The notes under the pieces are model-generated. The model worked only from the letters and a program-made list of their open reading frames with translations. It searched no databases and had not been told where the DNA came from. The position numbers and the translations under genes were made by a program. 64,000 bases of DNA from Saprospiraceae bacterium (GTDB taxonomy: Bacteria; Bacteroidota; Bacteroidia; Chitinophagales; Saprospiraceae), in contig JAIPBL010000004.1 in the NCBI GenBank assembly GCA_021739645.1, positions 99,549-163,548 of the forward strand, written 5' to 3'. Positions 34,081 to 44,391 of the stretch are shown here, one piece after another. Numbering within the stretch: the first letter of the stretch is position 1; each line of letters begins with the position of its first letter.

Positions 34081-34818
34081 TTACAAAATCACCTTCTTTT
34101 TCAATTCGAAATTCATTCCCAAATACAACCGCCGCACCTGTTCGTCATTGGCTAGTTCTTGCGCCGTTCCCGTTTTTAGGATAGCCCCATCGTACATCAA
34201 ATAAGCACGATCGGTGATTGAGAGGGTTTCCTGCACATTGTGGTCAGTGATGAGGATGCCAATGTTTCGGGCTTTCAGTTTGTAAACAATAGTTTGAATG
34301 TCCTCTACTGCAATGGGGTCAATACCAGCGAAAGGTTCGTCAAGTAAAATAAAGCTTGGGTTGCTGGCGAGTGCTCGGGCTATTTCAGTTCGGCGCCGCT
34401 CCCCTCCAGACAAGGTGTCACCGGGGTTTTTTCTAACTTTTTCCAATCCAAACTCATCAAGAAGGGATTCAAGTTTTGTGGTTTGTTCAGTTTGCGTAAA
34501 TGACATCATCTCCAGAACCGCTTTTATGTTGTCCTCCACGCTCAACTTACGGAAAACGGAAGGCTCCTGAGGTAGGTAACCGATTCCAAGCCGTGCCCGT
34601 TTGTACATTGGAAGGGAAGTGATGTTTTTATTTTCCAGAAAAACATTCCCAGCATTTGGTTTTATGAAACCGACCACCATATAGAAGGTAGTTGTCTTGC
34701 CAGCCCCATTAGGCCCTAGCAACCCGACAATTTCGCCTTGGTTGACGTTGAGAGACACCTGTTTAACTACAGTTCGTTGGCCGTAAGCCTTTATCAAATT
34801 TTCTGTGCGTAGAATCAT
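34081..34818 (-). CDS. lptB: LPS export ABC transporter ATPase
   Basis: 245 residues. LptB drives the LptFG machine that extracts lipopolysaccharide from the inner membrane. Walker A GPNGAGKT (35-42), the Q-loop YLPQEPSVF (Q84), signature LSGGERRR (136-143), Walker B FILLDE (156-161) and the H-loop DHNVQETL are complete, and the overall similarity to LptB rather than to other ATPases is clear from [12 protein letters not shown]. The other lpt genes are not in this window. Confidence 0.95.
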   Translation of the reverse strand: MILRTENLIKAYGQRTVVKQVSLNVNQGEIVGLLGPNGAGKTTTFYMVVGFIKPNAGNVFLENKNITSLPMYKRARLGIGYLPQEPSVFRKLSVEDNIKAVLEMMSFTQTEQTTKLESLLDEFGLEKVRKNPGDTLSGGERRRTEIARALASNPSFILLDEPFAGIDPIAVEDIQTIVYKLKARNIGILITDHNVQETLSITDRAYLMYDGAILKTGTAQELANDEQVRRLYLGMNFELKKKVIL

Positions 34819-35019
34819 GGCTCAAAGTTCCGAAGTTAAACGCATGTTCTGCGAAAAAAAACGGCAAATTGCTTTTTCCTTAAGATTTCGTTTTCATCTT
34901 TGCCGCACAACGAGAATCGATTAAATGTTTAAGCGATTTTATTCCTCGCACCTTAATATTATATACAAGCGCAAAGCAGAATTTAGAACCTATCTAAATA
35001 ACCTAAGTATTTTAAATTC

Positions 35020-35051
35020 TTGTTAAAAAAATGGTTCTCCTTTTATCTTTG
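35020..35051 (+). promoter_or_regulatory. Promoter of the act/cox locus
   Basis: TTG (35020-35022) is followed after 21 bases by TATCTTTG (35044-35051), a full match to the Bacteroidota sigma-A pattern. Transcription would start near 35058, leaving a 45-base leader before actA. Confidence 0.6.
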
Positions 35052-35102
35052 CCCCGACTTTAGAAAACAAAGTCATGTTTTGAAGACCACAACCTTGCGA
35101 AG

Positions 35103-36533
35103 ATGATATACAAACGACTGAATTACAGTATTTTAGTTCTCCTTTTCACTTTTTCCGTGTCTGCCTTGTTTGCTCAGGACCAGGCTGCCGTGGAAGCTGG
35201 GAAGACGCTTTTCAAGAACAACTGTGCCTCTTGCCACAATAAAAACATGAAGGACAAGCTCACTGGGCCTGCCCTTGCTGGCACAGAGGATAGGTGGAGT
35301 GAGTTCCCGCCAGCTGATCTTTACACTTGGATTCGCAATTCTCAATCGCTGGTATCGAAAGGCCATCCACGAGCTGTTGCAATTTTCAACGAGTTCAACA
35401 AGTTGCCGATGACCGCTTTTCCGAGCCTTTCGGATGGTGACATCGCCAATATCCTAGCTTACATCAATTGCACTGCTGCTGGGAATTGCCCTGGTGATCC
35501 ACCCCCGCCGCCACCTGGTGGAGATATCGCAGTAACTGGAGCTGACACTGGCAACAACAACCTGCTCTATGTTTTCCTTTTCCTCATTTTGGCATTGTTG
35601 GCGGTTATCCTTGCAAGGATCATCTCCAACTTGAACCATATCGCAGCAGTTAAGGAATTTGGTGCCGACGCTCCTGCACGGAAAACCTTGGCAGAAATCC
35701 TATCCAGCAAAGGCGTTATTAGCTTCGCAATTTTTGCAGCCGTTCTTTTTGGTGGGTATTATACCGTAAGAAACTCAATCAACCTTGGTCGCCAGCAAGG
35801 CTACCAGCCGGAGCAGCCCATCAAGTTCAGCCACACCACACATGCCGGTGTTCACAAAATTGACTGCCAATACTGCCACGATGGCGCTCGCCGGAGTAAG
35901 CACAGCGTTATTCCTGCTGCTAATACCTGCATGAATTGCCACAAAGCGATTAAAGTTGGCTCAACCTACGGTACTGCAGAATTGACAAAAATTTATGCTT
36001 CCATTGGTTTCGACCCCAAGGGTGACACCTTGATCAAAAATTACGACCAACTAACTGACAAGGAAATAGAAGCTATTTACAAAGGCTGGATTTCTGAAAA
36101 CTATATCAAAGAGAAGAACATGATGGATGCCGAGGGAGAAGCGTTGTTAGCTTCTCAGTGGGACGGTATCGTCGCTGCACTGACGGACAAAAAGACTGGC
36201 GACACCAAGATTCAAGGCCCAATAGAATGGACTCGTATCCACAACCTGCCTGACCACGTTTACTTCGATCACTCACAGCACGTAACCGTGGGTAAAGTCG
36301 CTTGCCAAAGTTGCCATGGGAAAGTTGAGGAGATGGATGAAGTCAAACAATACGCTCCGCTTTCAATGGGCTGGTGCATAAATTGCCACCGTGAAACAGA
36401 GGTTAAGTTTGCCGACAATAAGTACTACGATAATTATTACGAGATGTACCACGAGCAAATAAAAAACAGACAACGGGACAAGGTGACTGTTGAAGACATT
36501 GGAGGTACAGAATGTCAGAAGTGCCACTATTAA
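35103..36533 (+). CDS. actA: Alternative complex III subunit A, multihaem cytochrome c
   Basis: 476 residues. It starts with a signal/anchor (1-24). A single-haem cytochrome c domain follows (CASCH at 41-45), then a proline-rich linker, two membrane segments (about 152-175 and 205-221), and a second periplasmic part with five more CxxCH motifs (CQYCH, CMNCH, CQSCH, CINCH, CQKCH), the last only one residue from the C terminus. In total it has six haem-binding motifs. It takes electrons from quinol oxidised in the ActB/C part and passes them outwards to ActE or directly to the oxidase. It heads the act/cox operon. Confidence 0.93.
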   Translation: MIYKRLNYSILVLLFTFSVSALFAQDQAAVEAGKTLFKNNCASCHNKNMKDKLTGPALAGTEDRWSEFPPADLYTWIRNSQSLVSKGHPRAVAIFNEFNKLPMTAFPSLSDGDIANILAYINCTAAGNCPGDPPPPPPGGDIAVTGADTGNNNLLYVFLFLILALLAVILARIISNLNHIAAVKEFGADAPARKTLAEILSSKGVISFAIFAAVLFGGYYTVRNSINLGRQQGYQPEQPIKFSHTTHAGVHKIDCQYCHDGARRSKHSVIPAANTCMNCHKAIKVGSTYGTAELTKIYASIGFDPKGDTLIKNYDQLTDKEIEAIYKGWISENYIKEKNMMDAEGEALLASQWDGIVAALTDKKTGDTKIQGPIEWTRIHNLPDHVYFDHSQHVTVGKVACQSCHGKVEEMDEVKQYAPLSMGWCINCHRETEVKFADNKYYDNYYEMYHEQIKNRQRDKVTVEDIGGTECQKCHY

Positions 36534-36559
36534 TGTGGAGAGAGTATCAGGATTAATGG

Positions 36560-36603
36560 ATTTGAGAGTGGCCCAAAGCATAGAGTTCTCAAATTCTCAA
36601 ACC
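36560..36603. repeat. Short inverted repeat between actA and actB
   Basis: ATTTGAGA (36560-36567) is inverted at 36587-36594, and the right arm is repeated once more (TTCTCAAACCC). The left arm exists only once, so this looks like a decayed or early form of the tandem-word hairpins. Confidence 0.55.
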
Positions 36604-36633
36604 CTTTTTGCAAAACAGCATTTTCAATAAAAG

Positions 36634-39600
36634 ATGAAAAATCAAAGCAATAATAAGGAAGTCTGGATAGGTGTTGAGCATTTGGAGCAAGACCCAATTT
36701 TTCTGGAATCCATCGAGCGTGAGTTCAGTAGTGCCCCAGCTTTGGCACACGAAAGTGTGTTAGAAATGGGTTCTTCAAGGCGTGATTTTTTGAAGTATCT
36801 AGGTTTTAGCATCGGGGCTGCAACCATCGCAGCAAGCTGCGACATCCCTGTTAAGAAGGCGCTTCCATACGTTATAAAACCGGATGAAATTGTACCGGGT
36901 GTGGCAACCTACTACGCTTCCTCCTATGTCAATGGCGGCGACTACTGCCCGGTTTTGGTAAAAACAAGGGAAGGTCGGCCAATCAAAGTGGAAGGCAACA
37001 CCATGTCTTCTGTGACAAAAGGCGGCACCGATGCCCGAGTTCAGGCTAGTGTTCTCAGCCTTTACGACACCAATCGGCACCAGTCACCCATGAAAAATGG
37101 CGGTGAAAGTTGGACTAGAATGACATGGGAAGACCTTGACAAAGAGGTTGGTGGAAAACTTGCTGCTGGCTCAGTAAAAGTTATCACAAACACCATCCTT
37201 AGCCCAACCGCTAAAAAGGCACTTGGTGAATTTCTTGCAAAATATCCTGGTTCTTCCGTTGTGACTTACGACGCCGTTTCTTCCTCGGCACAGCTTCAAG
37301 CCAATGAGGCTTGTTATGGTAAAAAAGTCATTCCAAATTATATGTTTGACAAGGCCGAAATGATTGTCAGCTTTGGTGCTGATTTTCTTGGTACTTGGAT
37401 TAGCCCGGTTGAATATGCCCGTCAATACGCACAAACTCGTCGCATTGACGAAGTAAGCAAAGCCAAAATGTCCCGCCATATTCAAGTAGAAAGCGGCATG
37501 ACACTGACTGGCTCAAATGCTGACCACCGTATTTTGGTGCGCCCTTCGGAAATGGGTGTAGCCATCGCTGCCCTGCACAATGCAGTGGCTTCAAAGACGG
37601 GTGGAGCAACCGTTTCAGCATCAAAAGTGAACGACAAAGCAGCTGCGGCCTTGGCCAAAGTGGCAGACCAATTGGTCGCTAGCAAGGGCAAGTCATTGGT
37701 TGTTTGCGGCACCAACAACGTTGGTGAACAAACGTTGGTGAACGCCATCAATAACATGCTCGATAGCTGGGGCAATACCATGACCTTCGCCAACGCATCC
37801 ATGCAGCGCCAAGGAATCGATGGAGAAATCCAAGGATTGATTCGTGAAATGGGTGCCGGCTCAGTCGGTTCTGTCATTGTTTGGGGCGCAAATCCAGCTT
37901 TTGACCTACCAAACAGCGATGCATTCGCCGAAGCATTTGCGAAGGTAAAAACAAAGATTTCCTTTAACGGAACACCGGATGAGACAACGGCGCTTTGCGA
38001 CTATATTGCTCCCTCCAGCCATTGGTTGGAGAGTTGGGGAGATGCCGAACCTAAGGAGGGGCACTACAGTCTGATGCAGCCTACAATCTCACCGATTTTC
38101 AAAACACGTCAAGCTGAGGAGACGCTGTTGCGATGGTCGGGTAGCCAGAATTTCAACCCGAATGCAGAGCAGCCATACTACGAATACCTGAATGCGAACT
38201 GGCAATCAAGCATGTTTGCAAAGCAATCAAACTTTGCAACGTTCCAAGCTTTTTGGGACAGTGTACTTCACGACGGAATTTTCGAGACGCCATCCAATTC
38301 AACAACAGAATTTGGCTGGGGCGGTGATGTTCAAGCAGCTGCTGGAAAAATCACCAAACCGGGCGGTGATGAATTTGAAATAACATTTTTTGAGACAGTA
38401 AACGTCGGTGGAGGCCAGTATGCTGACAACCCATGGTTGCAAGAATTGCCCGATCCGATTACCCGCTGTGTTTGGGGCAATTACCTACAAATTCCAATCG
38501 AATTCGATGGCAACCGTCGTTTCGATGGGGTCGGGAAGTTCAAAGGACTAAACAGCAAAGAAGCCTACAAGGAGGCTGACATGATAAAGATTACCATTGG
38601 TGGCAAAGAGCAGGTCGTAACCTGTGTACGCCAGTTTGGCCAAAAAATGGATGCCGTGAGCATGGCCTTGGGTTATGGTCGCAAGGTTTCAGGTGCGGCA
38701 GGCCGCAATATCGGGGTAAACGTTTATCCTTGGTTGAGCTTGGACGCCAATGGCAATACCCAGTATTTTGCCTCCGTTGGCAATGTTTCTGAAAAGGTCG
38801 GAACCGATGAATACGCCAGCGTGCAGTATCATCATACGATGGGCGTCACTGGCAACGCAGAGGGCTACGAGGGCAAAGTGAATGTGGATGAAATCGCATT
38901 GATGACTGTTGGAAAAGGCTTCCAAGGTTCCTTGGTTGACCGTTCAGTTATCAGCCGCACCAACCTGAGTGATCTAGGCAATTACACGAAAGAACTTGAA
39001 GAGAAGCGGGCTGAGTTCGAACATTTGAACTCAAAAACATTGTACCCATACAATGAATTTGTCGCTGAAAAATATAGCCAAGGCCACCATTGGGGATTGC
39101 ACATTGACTTGAATTCCTGCACTGGTTGTGGCGCTTGCCAAGTAGCTTGCCTTGCAGAAAACAACGTTCCTGTTGTCGGTAAATTCGAAGTTTATCGCCA
39201 CCACGAGATGACCTGGTTGCGCATTGACCGCTACTTCTACGGCGACTATGAAAATCCGAATGTGGTTTATCAGCCGATGATGTGTCAACACTGTGACAAC
39301 GCTCCGTGTGAGAACGTATGCCCTGTTTCAGCAACGAACCACAGCTCGGAAGGTCTAAACCAGATGGCTTACAATCGCTGTATCGGCACTCGCTATTGCG
39401 CCAACAACTGTCCTTATAAAGTACGTCGTTTCAATTGGATGGACTACACCACGGCTGACCTTTTCCCAGTGAACGAGCATGGCCCAGAGCCATTTGTTCC
39501 TTACGATGGCGAGGTTCCGTTCTACGCTGACAACCTAACTCGTATGGTACTCAACCCAGACGTAACGGTCCGGGTGCGTGGTGTCATGGAAAAGTGTAGC

Positions 39601-39864
39601 TTCTGCGTACAGCGTATTCAGGAAGGAAAATTGACCGCTAAAAAAGAAGGCCGAGCCCTTCGTGACGGCGATGTCAAATCAGCTTGTCAAACGGCTTGCC
39701 CAACAGGTGCCATCGTTTTTGGTGACACCAACGATGAGAATTCAGAAATTGCGAAGCGATACAAGAATGAGTTGAACTATATCGTACTGGAGGAGGTAAA
39801 CACACGCCCATCGGTACAATACACCACCCGTGTTACAAACAGGGACGAAGCTATATTGAGCTAA
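36634..39864 (+). CDS. actB: Alternative complex III subunit B, Fe-S/molybdopterin-like
   Basis: 1076 residues. The N terminus has a Tat motif (SRRDFLKYLGF) and then a possible lipobox (AASC). Residues about 100-760 have the fold of a molybdopterin oxidoreductase but, as in all ActB proteins, the cofactor-binding residues are not conserved. The C-terminal 300 residues have four iron-sulphur motifs: CTGCGACQVACLAEN, CQHCDNAPCENVCPVSAT, CIGTRYCANNCPYK and CSFCVQR with CQTACPTGA. It passes electrons from the quinol site in ActC towards ActA. Confidence 0.95.
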   Translation: MKNQSNNKEVWIGVEHLEQDPIFLESIEREFSSAPALAHESVLEMGSSRRDFLKYLGFSIGAATIAASCDIPVKKALPYVIKPDEIVPGVATYYASSYVNGGDYCPVLVKTREGRPIKVEGNTMSSVTKGGTDARVQASVLSLYDTNRHQSPMKNGGESWTRMTWEDLDKEVGGKLAAGSVKVITNTILSPTAKKALGEFLAKYPGSSVVTYDAVSSSAQLQANEACYGKKVIPNYMFDKAEMIVSFGADFLGTWISPVEYARQYAQTRRIDEVSKAKMSRHIQVESGMTLTGSNADHRILVRPSEMGVAIAALHNAVASKTGGATVSASKVNDKAAAALAKVADQLVASKGKSLVVCGTNNVGEQTLVNAINNMLDSWGNTMTFANASMQRQGIDGEIQGLIREMGAGSVGSVIVWGANPAFDLPNSDAFAEAFAKVKTKISFNGTPDETTALCDYIAPSSHWLESWGDAEPKEGHYSLMQPTISPIFKTRQAEETLLRWSGSQNFNPNAEQPYYEYLNANWQSSMFAKQSNFATFQAFWDSVLHDGIFETPSNSTTEFGWGGDVQAAAGKITKPGGDEFEITFFETVNVGGGQYADNPWLQELPDPITRCVWGNYLQIPIEFDGNRRFDGVGKFKGLNSKEAYKEADMIKITIGGKEQVVTCVRQFGQKMDAVSMALGYGRKVSGAAGRNIGVNVYPWLSLDANGNTQYFASVGNVSEKVGTDEYASVQYHHTMGVTGNAEGYEGKVNVDEIALMTVGKGFQGSLVDRSVISRTNLSDLGNYTKELEEKRAEFEHLNSKTLYPYNEFVAEKYSQGHHWGLHIDLNSCTGCGACQVACLAENNVPVVGKFEVYRHHEMTWLRIDRYFYGDYENPNVVYQPMMCQHCDNAPCENVCPVSATNHSSEGLNQMAYNRCIGTRYCANNCPYKVRRFNWMDYTTADLFPVNEHGPEPFVPYDGEVPFYADNLTRMVLNPDVTVRVRGVMEKCSFCVQRIQEGKLTAKKEGRALRDGDVKSACQTACPTGAIVFGDTNDENSEIAKRYKNELNYIVLEEVNTRPSVQYTTRVTNRDEAILS

Positions 39865-39932
39865 GTAATTTTATTCTTCATAAAAAGTAGCTGACTGAAC
39901 TTACCGAAAGTAGTTCAAGAAATTGATAAAAT

Positions 39933-41369
39933 ATGAGCGCAGCAGTATCACGAATTCGTGAACCCCTGATAATGGGGAACAAAAATTACCACCAGATAAC
40001 GGAAGACCTTATCGGACCAACCGAGAAGGCACCTAACCGTATGTGGATAATTGCCTTCACTTTGTCGGTGATGACCTTTGGCTATGGTGCATTTTCACTA
40101 TGCTGGACATTTTATTTTGGCATCGGGACTTGGAATGCAAACCGCACCATCGGTTGGGCCTACGACATCACCAACTTCGTTTGGTGGATCGGTATTGGCC
40201 ACGCTGGTACGCTGATTTCGGCCATCCTTTTGCTGTTCCGTCAACGCTGGCGGACTGGGGTAAACCGTGCGGCAGAAGCCATGACCATCTTTGCAGTAAT
40301 GTGTGCCGGTATTTTTCCAGCCACGCACACTGGCCGTCCGTGGTTCGACTTTTTCATGTTCCCTTATCCGAATACAAGGGGACCACTTTGGGTGAATTTT
40401 GATTCCCCATTGCTCTGGGACTTGTTCGCTATTTCTACCTACTTTACCGTATCCTTGCTTTTCTGGTACACGGGACTCGTTCCCGACCTAGCTTCCGTCC
40501 GTGACCGTGCAAAGGGCGTTCGCAAGAAAATATATGCCTTCTTCTCGATGGGATGGACCGGCAAAGCAAAACATTGGCAGCGGCATGAGTACCTGTCTTT
40601 GATTTTGGCTGGTATTTCTACTCCCCTTGTATTGTCAGTTCACACGATAGTGAGCTTTGACTTCGCAACATCTGTTATTCCCGGATGGCACACGACCATC
40701 TTTCCGCCATATTTCGTTGCTGGTGCAGTTTTCTCTGGCTTCGCAATGGTTCAGACTTTGATGATAATCACACGTAAATGCTTTGGGTTGGAGGGCTACA
40801 TTACAGTCAACCATATCGAGAGCATGAACAAAGTGATATTGGTGACGGGAACTATGGTTGGTTCAGCGTACCTCATTGAGCTTTTTGTAGCTTGGTACTC
40901 CGGTTATATTTATGAGCAGTTTGCTTTCTACAATCGGGTACTTGGACCTTACTACTGGGCATATATTGGCATGATGGGCTGCAATTTGCTTTCACCCCAA
41001 GTTTTCTGGATAAAGAAAGTTAGGCGCAGTGTCTGGTGGACCTTTTTCATCTCCATCTTCGTAAACATCGGTATGTGGTTTGAGCGCTTCGTCATCATCG
41101 CTACCACGCTTGCACGAGATTACCTGCCATCAAGCTGGAGTTACTACTGGCCAAGCTGGGTCGAAATCGGAATTTACGTCGGAACATTTGGCTTGTTCTT
41201 TACCCTATATTTAGTTTTTGCAAGGGTTGCACCAGTAGTGGCAGCAGCTGAGGTAAAAGCAATATTGAAGCAATATGGTGACCAATATCTTGGAGCTGAT
41301 GCAAAACCTCACCACCATCACCACGATGATGAAACAGAGGAAATTCATCAAGAAGGTGATGGACACTAA
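39933..41369 (+). CDS. actC: Alternative complex III subunit C, NrfD-like
   Basis: 478 residues with about ten membrane segments, of the NrfD/PsrC family. It forms the quinol-binding site together with ActB. The blocks GYGAFSLCWTFYFG, WWIGIGHAGTLISAIL and FPATHTGRPWFDFFMFPYPN are typical of ActC/ActF proteins. The C terminus is unusual, with a run of histidines and acidic residues (HHHHHDDETEEIHQ) that could bind metal. Starts at 39933 or 39972 (MGNKNYH) are possible. Confidence 0.95.
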   Translation: MSAAVSRIREPLIMGNKNYHQITEDLIGPTEKAPNRMWIIAFTLSVMTFGYGAFSLCWTFYFGIGTWNANRTIGWAYDITNFVWWIGIGHAGTLISAILLLFRQRWRTGVNRAAEAMTIFAVMCAGIFPATHTGRPWFDFFMFPYPNTRGPLWVNFDSPLLWDLFAISTYFTVSLLFWYTGLVPDLASVRDRAKGVRKKIYAFFSMGWTGKAKHWQRHEYLSLILAGISTPLVLSVHTIVSFDFATSVIPGWHTTIFPPYFVAGAVFSGFAMVQTLMIITRKCFGLEGYITVNHIESMNKVILVTGTMVGSAYLIELFVAWYSGYIYEQFAFYNRVLGPYYWAYIGMMGCNLLSPQVFWIKKVRRSVWWTFFISIFVNIGMWFERFVIIATTLARDYLPSSWSYYWPSWVEIGIYVGTFGLFFTLYLVFARVAPVVAAAEVKAILKQYGDQYLGADAKPHHHHHDDETEEIHQEGDGH

Positions 41370-41408
41370 TCAAATGTAAAACAGACTTTTATTAAAATAG
41401 TAAATTCA

Positions 41409-41957
41409 ATGAAAGGTCAACATAAAGAAGTGCTGTTCGGGCTATACAATGACGAAGAAGTGCTCATGAGCGCCATTAGGAAGGCCAACAAACAGCACCT
41501 CGACATCATGGATGTGTATTCGCCTTTCCCGATTCACGGGTTGGATCCACTGCTAGGCTTAGAAGAGTCTAGGTTACACGTAGTTGGGTTTATCTTCGGA
41601 ATGTTGGGAACACTGACGGCTTTGATTGGAATCTCATGGATTTTTGGCGGTAGCCTTATGTTTGAAGGTGATTGGCCAACAATTTTTGGCGGTAAGCCAT
41701 ACTGGTCACTGCCAGCCTTTATTCCAATCATCTTTGAGCTTACCGTATTATTTTGTGCAATCGGTATGACGGTGGTTTTCTATATCATCTGCGGATTGGG
41801 CTTTGGGGTAAACAACCCAATACTTGATGATAGGATCACGGATGACAAGTTTTGCTTGGCTTTCCAGACAAGTGATTTGGAAACAAGCGCAGTTGATAAC
41901 CTCAAAGGCTTTTTTAAGTCAACTGGCGCTGAGGAAGTTCATACAAGGACTATTTGA
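41409..41957 (+). CDS. actD: Alternative complex III subunit D (DUF3341)
   Basis: 182 residues. DUF3341 pattern: a cytoplasmic N-terminal ferredoxin-like part (LFGLYNDEEVLMSAIRKA, DVYSPFPIHGLD) and two membrane segments (about 58-80 and 100-125, with GGKPYWSLPAFIPIIFELTVL). It is a structural subunit of the complex. It starts 39 bases after actC. Confidence 0.95.
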   Translation: MKGQHKEVLFGLYNDEEVLMSAIRKANKQHLDIMDVYSPFPIHGLDPLLGLEESRLHVVGFIFGMLGTLTALIGISWIFGGSLMFEGDWPTIFGGKPYWSLPAFIPIIFELTVLFCAIGMTVVFYIICGLGFGVNNPILDDRITDDKFCLAFQTSDLETSAVDNLKGFFKSTGAEEVHTRTI

Positions 41958-42052
41958 TTTTGATTAAAACAGATTTTGGTGAAATAGCCGCACAACTCGT
42001 TTAAATGAGTAGGTTGTTGATCCTATCGGATATTTAAGATTCATTTTTGAAA

Positions 42053-42949
42053 ATGAAATTCAATAAAAAACTCCTAATAGCGGTGACATTAAGCGCCTTC
42101 GTTTTTGGCACTTATTCTTGTCAGCAAGCTGGAAAAAACTCGACCGGAAGTGAGTTCATTCCTGACATGGCACATGCAACGGCTTACGAAGCCAACGTGC
42201 TTACCAAGTACAACCTAAATACTTGGGATGACCAAAGTGTAATGACTCGTCGTGAACTTTCACAGCCTAGACAGCCAGTTCACGGAACCATACCTCGTGG
42301 ATTTTCTGGTTCTGCCTCTTACAATGGTGTTTTTCCTTCTGCAGAAGATGCTGTCGTAAGCACCATGAACCGGATGAACCATAGCGGGGGAATCAGCTAT
42401 ACTGCAAGTGGCCATGTACCATACCCTTACCCTGATACGGAAGATGGTCGTAATTTGGCCACTCAGCAAATCCGCTACAACCCGTTTCCAATTACAACAG
42501 ATGGATTAGCTAGGGGTAAGGAATTATACGTCATTTACTGTGGAATTTGCCATGGTGACAAAGGCGATGGCAGCGGTTATCTGGTTCGGGACAACGGTGG
42601 TAAATACCCTGCTCAACCAGCGAACCTTGTGGATAGCCAGTTTATTGCTTCCTCAAACGGTCGGTACTACCATGCTATCATGTATGGCAGAAACGCCATG
42701 GGTGGTTATGCTGACAAGCTTAGCTTTGAGGAGCGCTGGCAAGTAACTCATTTTATCCGTTCATTGCAGGCAGGAGTTGAAAAGGCCAAATACACGGAAA
42801 CTGCCAATACGCTGAATGCAGATTTTGGATTTCCATTTGCCAATATACCAAAAGTAGCTCCCGTTACAGAAAAACCTAAAGAACCAACACTTTCTGATGA
42901 CCCCACAGCAAGTGACCCAGAGCCACCAACTTCAACGGAGCGCCACTAA
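42053..42949 (+). CDS. actE: Alternative complex III subunit E, monohaem cytochrome c
   Basis: 298 residues from the ATG of MKFNKK (a TTG two codons earlier is not needed). A lipoprotein signal (GTYSC lipobox) precedes a long conserved arm, then a single cytochrome c domain with CGICH, and a candidate methionine ligand in AIMYGRNAMGGYADKL. The C-terminal tail is rich in proline and acidic residues. It is probably the exit haem that hands electrons to the oxidase. Confidence 0.94.
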   Translation: MKFNKKLLIAVTLSAFVFGTYSCQQAGKNSTGSEFIPDMAHATAYEANVLTKYNLNTWDDQSVMTRRELSQPRQPVHGTIPRGFSGSASYNGVFPSAEDAVVSTMNRMNHSGGISYTASGHVPYPYPDTEDGRNLATQQIRYNPFPITTDGLARGKELYVIYCGICHGDKGDGSGYLVRDNGGKYPAQPANLVDSQFIASSNGRYYHAIMYGRNAMGGYADKLSFEERWQVTHFIRSLQAGVEKAKYTETANTLNADFGFPFANIPKVAPVTEKPKEPTLSDDPTASDPEPPTSTERH

Positions 42950-43012
42950 TTTTCTGAAAATCTGATTCAATCATAAACTGGTTGACAACCAGCATTAAAA
43001 AATACCTGCAGC

Positions 43013-44320
43013 ATGAAGCAGTTTACGTTCGAAGCAAAACAAAAAAACTTTTTGATAGCCACGATGGGGTTAGGGTTGCTATGCCTCATTCTCAGCTATT
43101 TCATGGAGCCGGAGCAAATTGCAGAAAGCGGTCAACACGCCCGTTTTTGGTCAAACTTTCTCCTAAATGCCGTCTTTTTTACTGGTATTGCCTTCATGAT
43201 TACCTTCATTATTGCTGCATTCACCTTGGCGTATTCAGGTTGGTACATAGCTTTCAAAAGGATATGGGAGGCATTTTCTTCTTTCATGCTACCTGGCTTG
43301 GTAATGATGGTGATTATAGGAATAGCGGTTTATGCGCATGTAACACACCTTTACCATTGGTCGGATGCTGAAGCTGTTGCCTCTGACAAGGTATTATCTG
43401 GCAAGTCCTCATTTTTGAACAAGAATTGGTATCTTTTCGGAACCATCATTATCGTAGGGGTTTGGATATTCTTTTCCCGTAAGTTTCGCCAAATCTCCCT
43501 TGAAGAGGACAAGCATGGTGCTGAAGCTGCTGACTTTGGTTACCATCGTAAACTTCGCAAATACGCAGCAGTCTTTTTGCCAATCGCTGCCTTCACAGGC
43601 CCAGCAATTATCTGGCAATGGGTAATGTCGGTGGATGCGCATTGGTACAGCACCTTGTTTGCATGGTATTCCATGACAAGTTGGTTCGTGGCTGGTTGTG
43701 CACTGACAATTATGCTCATTATTTACCTGAAGTCGAAAGGTTATTTGGGACAGGTCACCAAAGAACATCTCCATGACCTTGGCAAGTACATGTTTGCATT
43801 TACTATTTTCTGGGCATATTGCTGGTTTTCACAGTACATGCTTATTTGGTACACCAACAACGGAGAGGAGACTATTTACTATTTCACCCGTAAGAGTGAG
43901 TACCCAGTGCTGTTTTTCGGTAATCTTGTCATAAACTTCGTGCTACCGTTCCTCATCCTGATGAGGAACACGACCAAACGCCGTTATGGCACTTTGTTTT
44001 TTACGGCTGCACTTGTATTTTTTGGCCACTGGTTCGATTTTTTCTACATGATAAAACCAGGTGTGTTTAGCAACGCACAAGAGGCAATGTCACATGGGGG
44101 TGAGCCAGGTCACGAAGCAGCCGCCCACACCGCAGAACATGCAGCATCCTTTGTTTCTGGTTTCACCATACCTGGACTTTTAGAAATTGGGGTGTTTCTT
44201 GGGTTCACGGCATTTTTTATCTTCTGGGTGTTCAAGCAAATGTCCAAAGCACCGTTGATGCCGGAGAATGATCCTTATTTGGAAGAGAGCTTGCACCATG
44301 AGGTTCAAGCATACGAATAA
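43013..44320 (+). CDS. actF: Alternative complex III subunit F
   Basis: 435 residues with about ten membrane segments, paralogous to ActC and part of the NrfD-like membrane core. Conserved blocks are GFVFMWQ-type FLNKNWYLFG, DAHWYSTLFAWY (the W-Y-S-T signature) and FGHWFDFFYMIKPG. A His-rich loop lies near residues 365-385 (HGGEPGHEAAAHTAEH), different from that of ActC. It ends 71 bases before coxB. Confidence 0.94.
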   Translation: MKQFTFEAKQKNFLIATMGLGLLCLILSYFMEPEQIAESGQHARFWSNFLLNAVFFTGIAFMITFIIAAFTLAYSGWYIAFKRIWEAFSSFMLPGLVMMVIIGIAVYAHVTHLYHWSDAEAVASDKVLSGKSSFLNKNWYLFGTIIIVGVWIFFSRKFRQISLEEDKHGAEAADFGYHRKLRKYAAVFLPIAAFTGPAIIWQWVMSVDAHWYSTLFAWYSMTSWFVAGCALTIMLIIYLKSKGYLGQVTKEHLHDLGKYMFAFTIFWAYCWFSQYMLIWYTNNGEETIYYFTRKSEYPVLFFGNLVINFVLPFLILMRNTTKRRYGTLFFTAALVFFGHWFDFFYMIKPGVFSNAQEAMSHGGEPGHEAAAHTAEHAASFVSGFTIPGLLEIGVFLGFTAFFIFWVFKQMSKAPLMPENDPYLEESLHHEVQAYE

Positions 44321-44391
44321 CACCCATAATCGGGTGGTACTGAATATCAGTATGCCAACCCAATTCATGAAAAATTATTAATTCGTCATTT

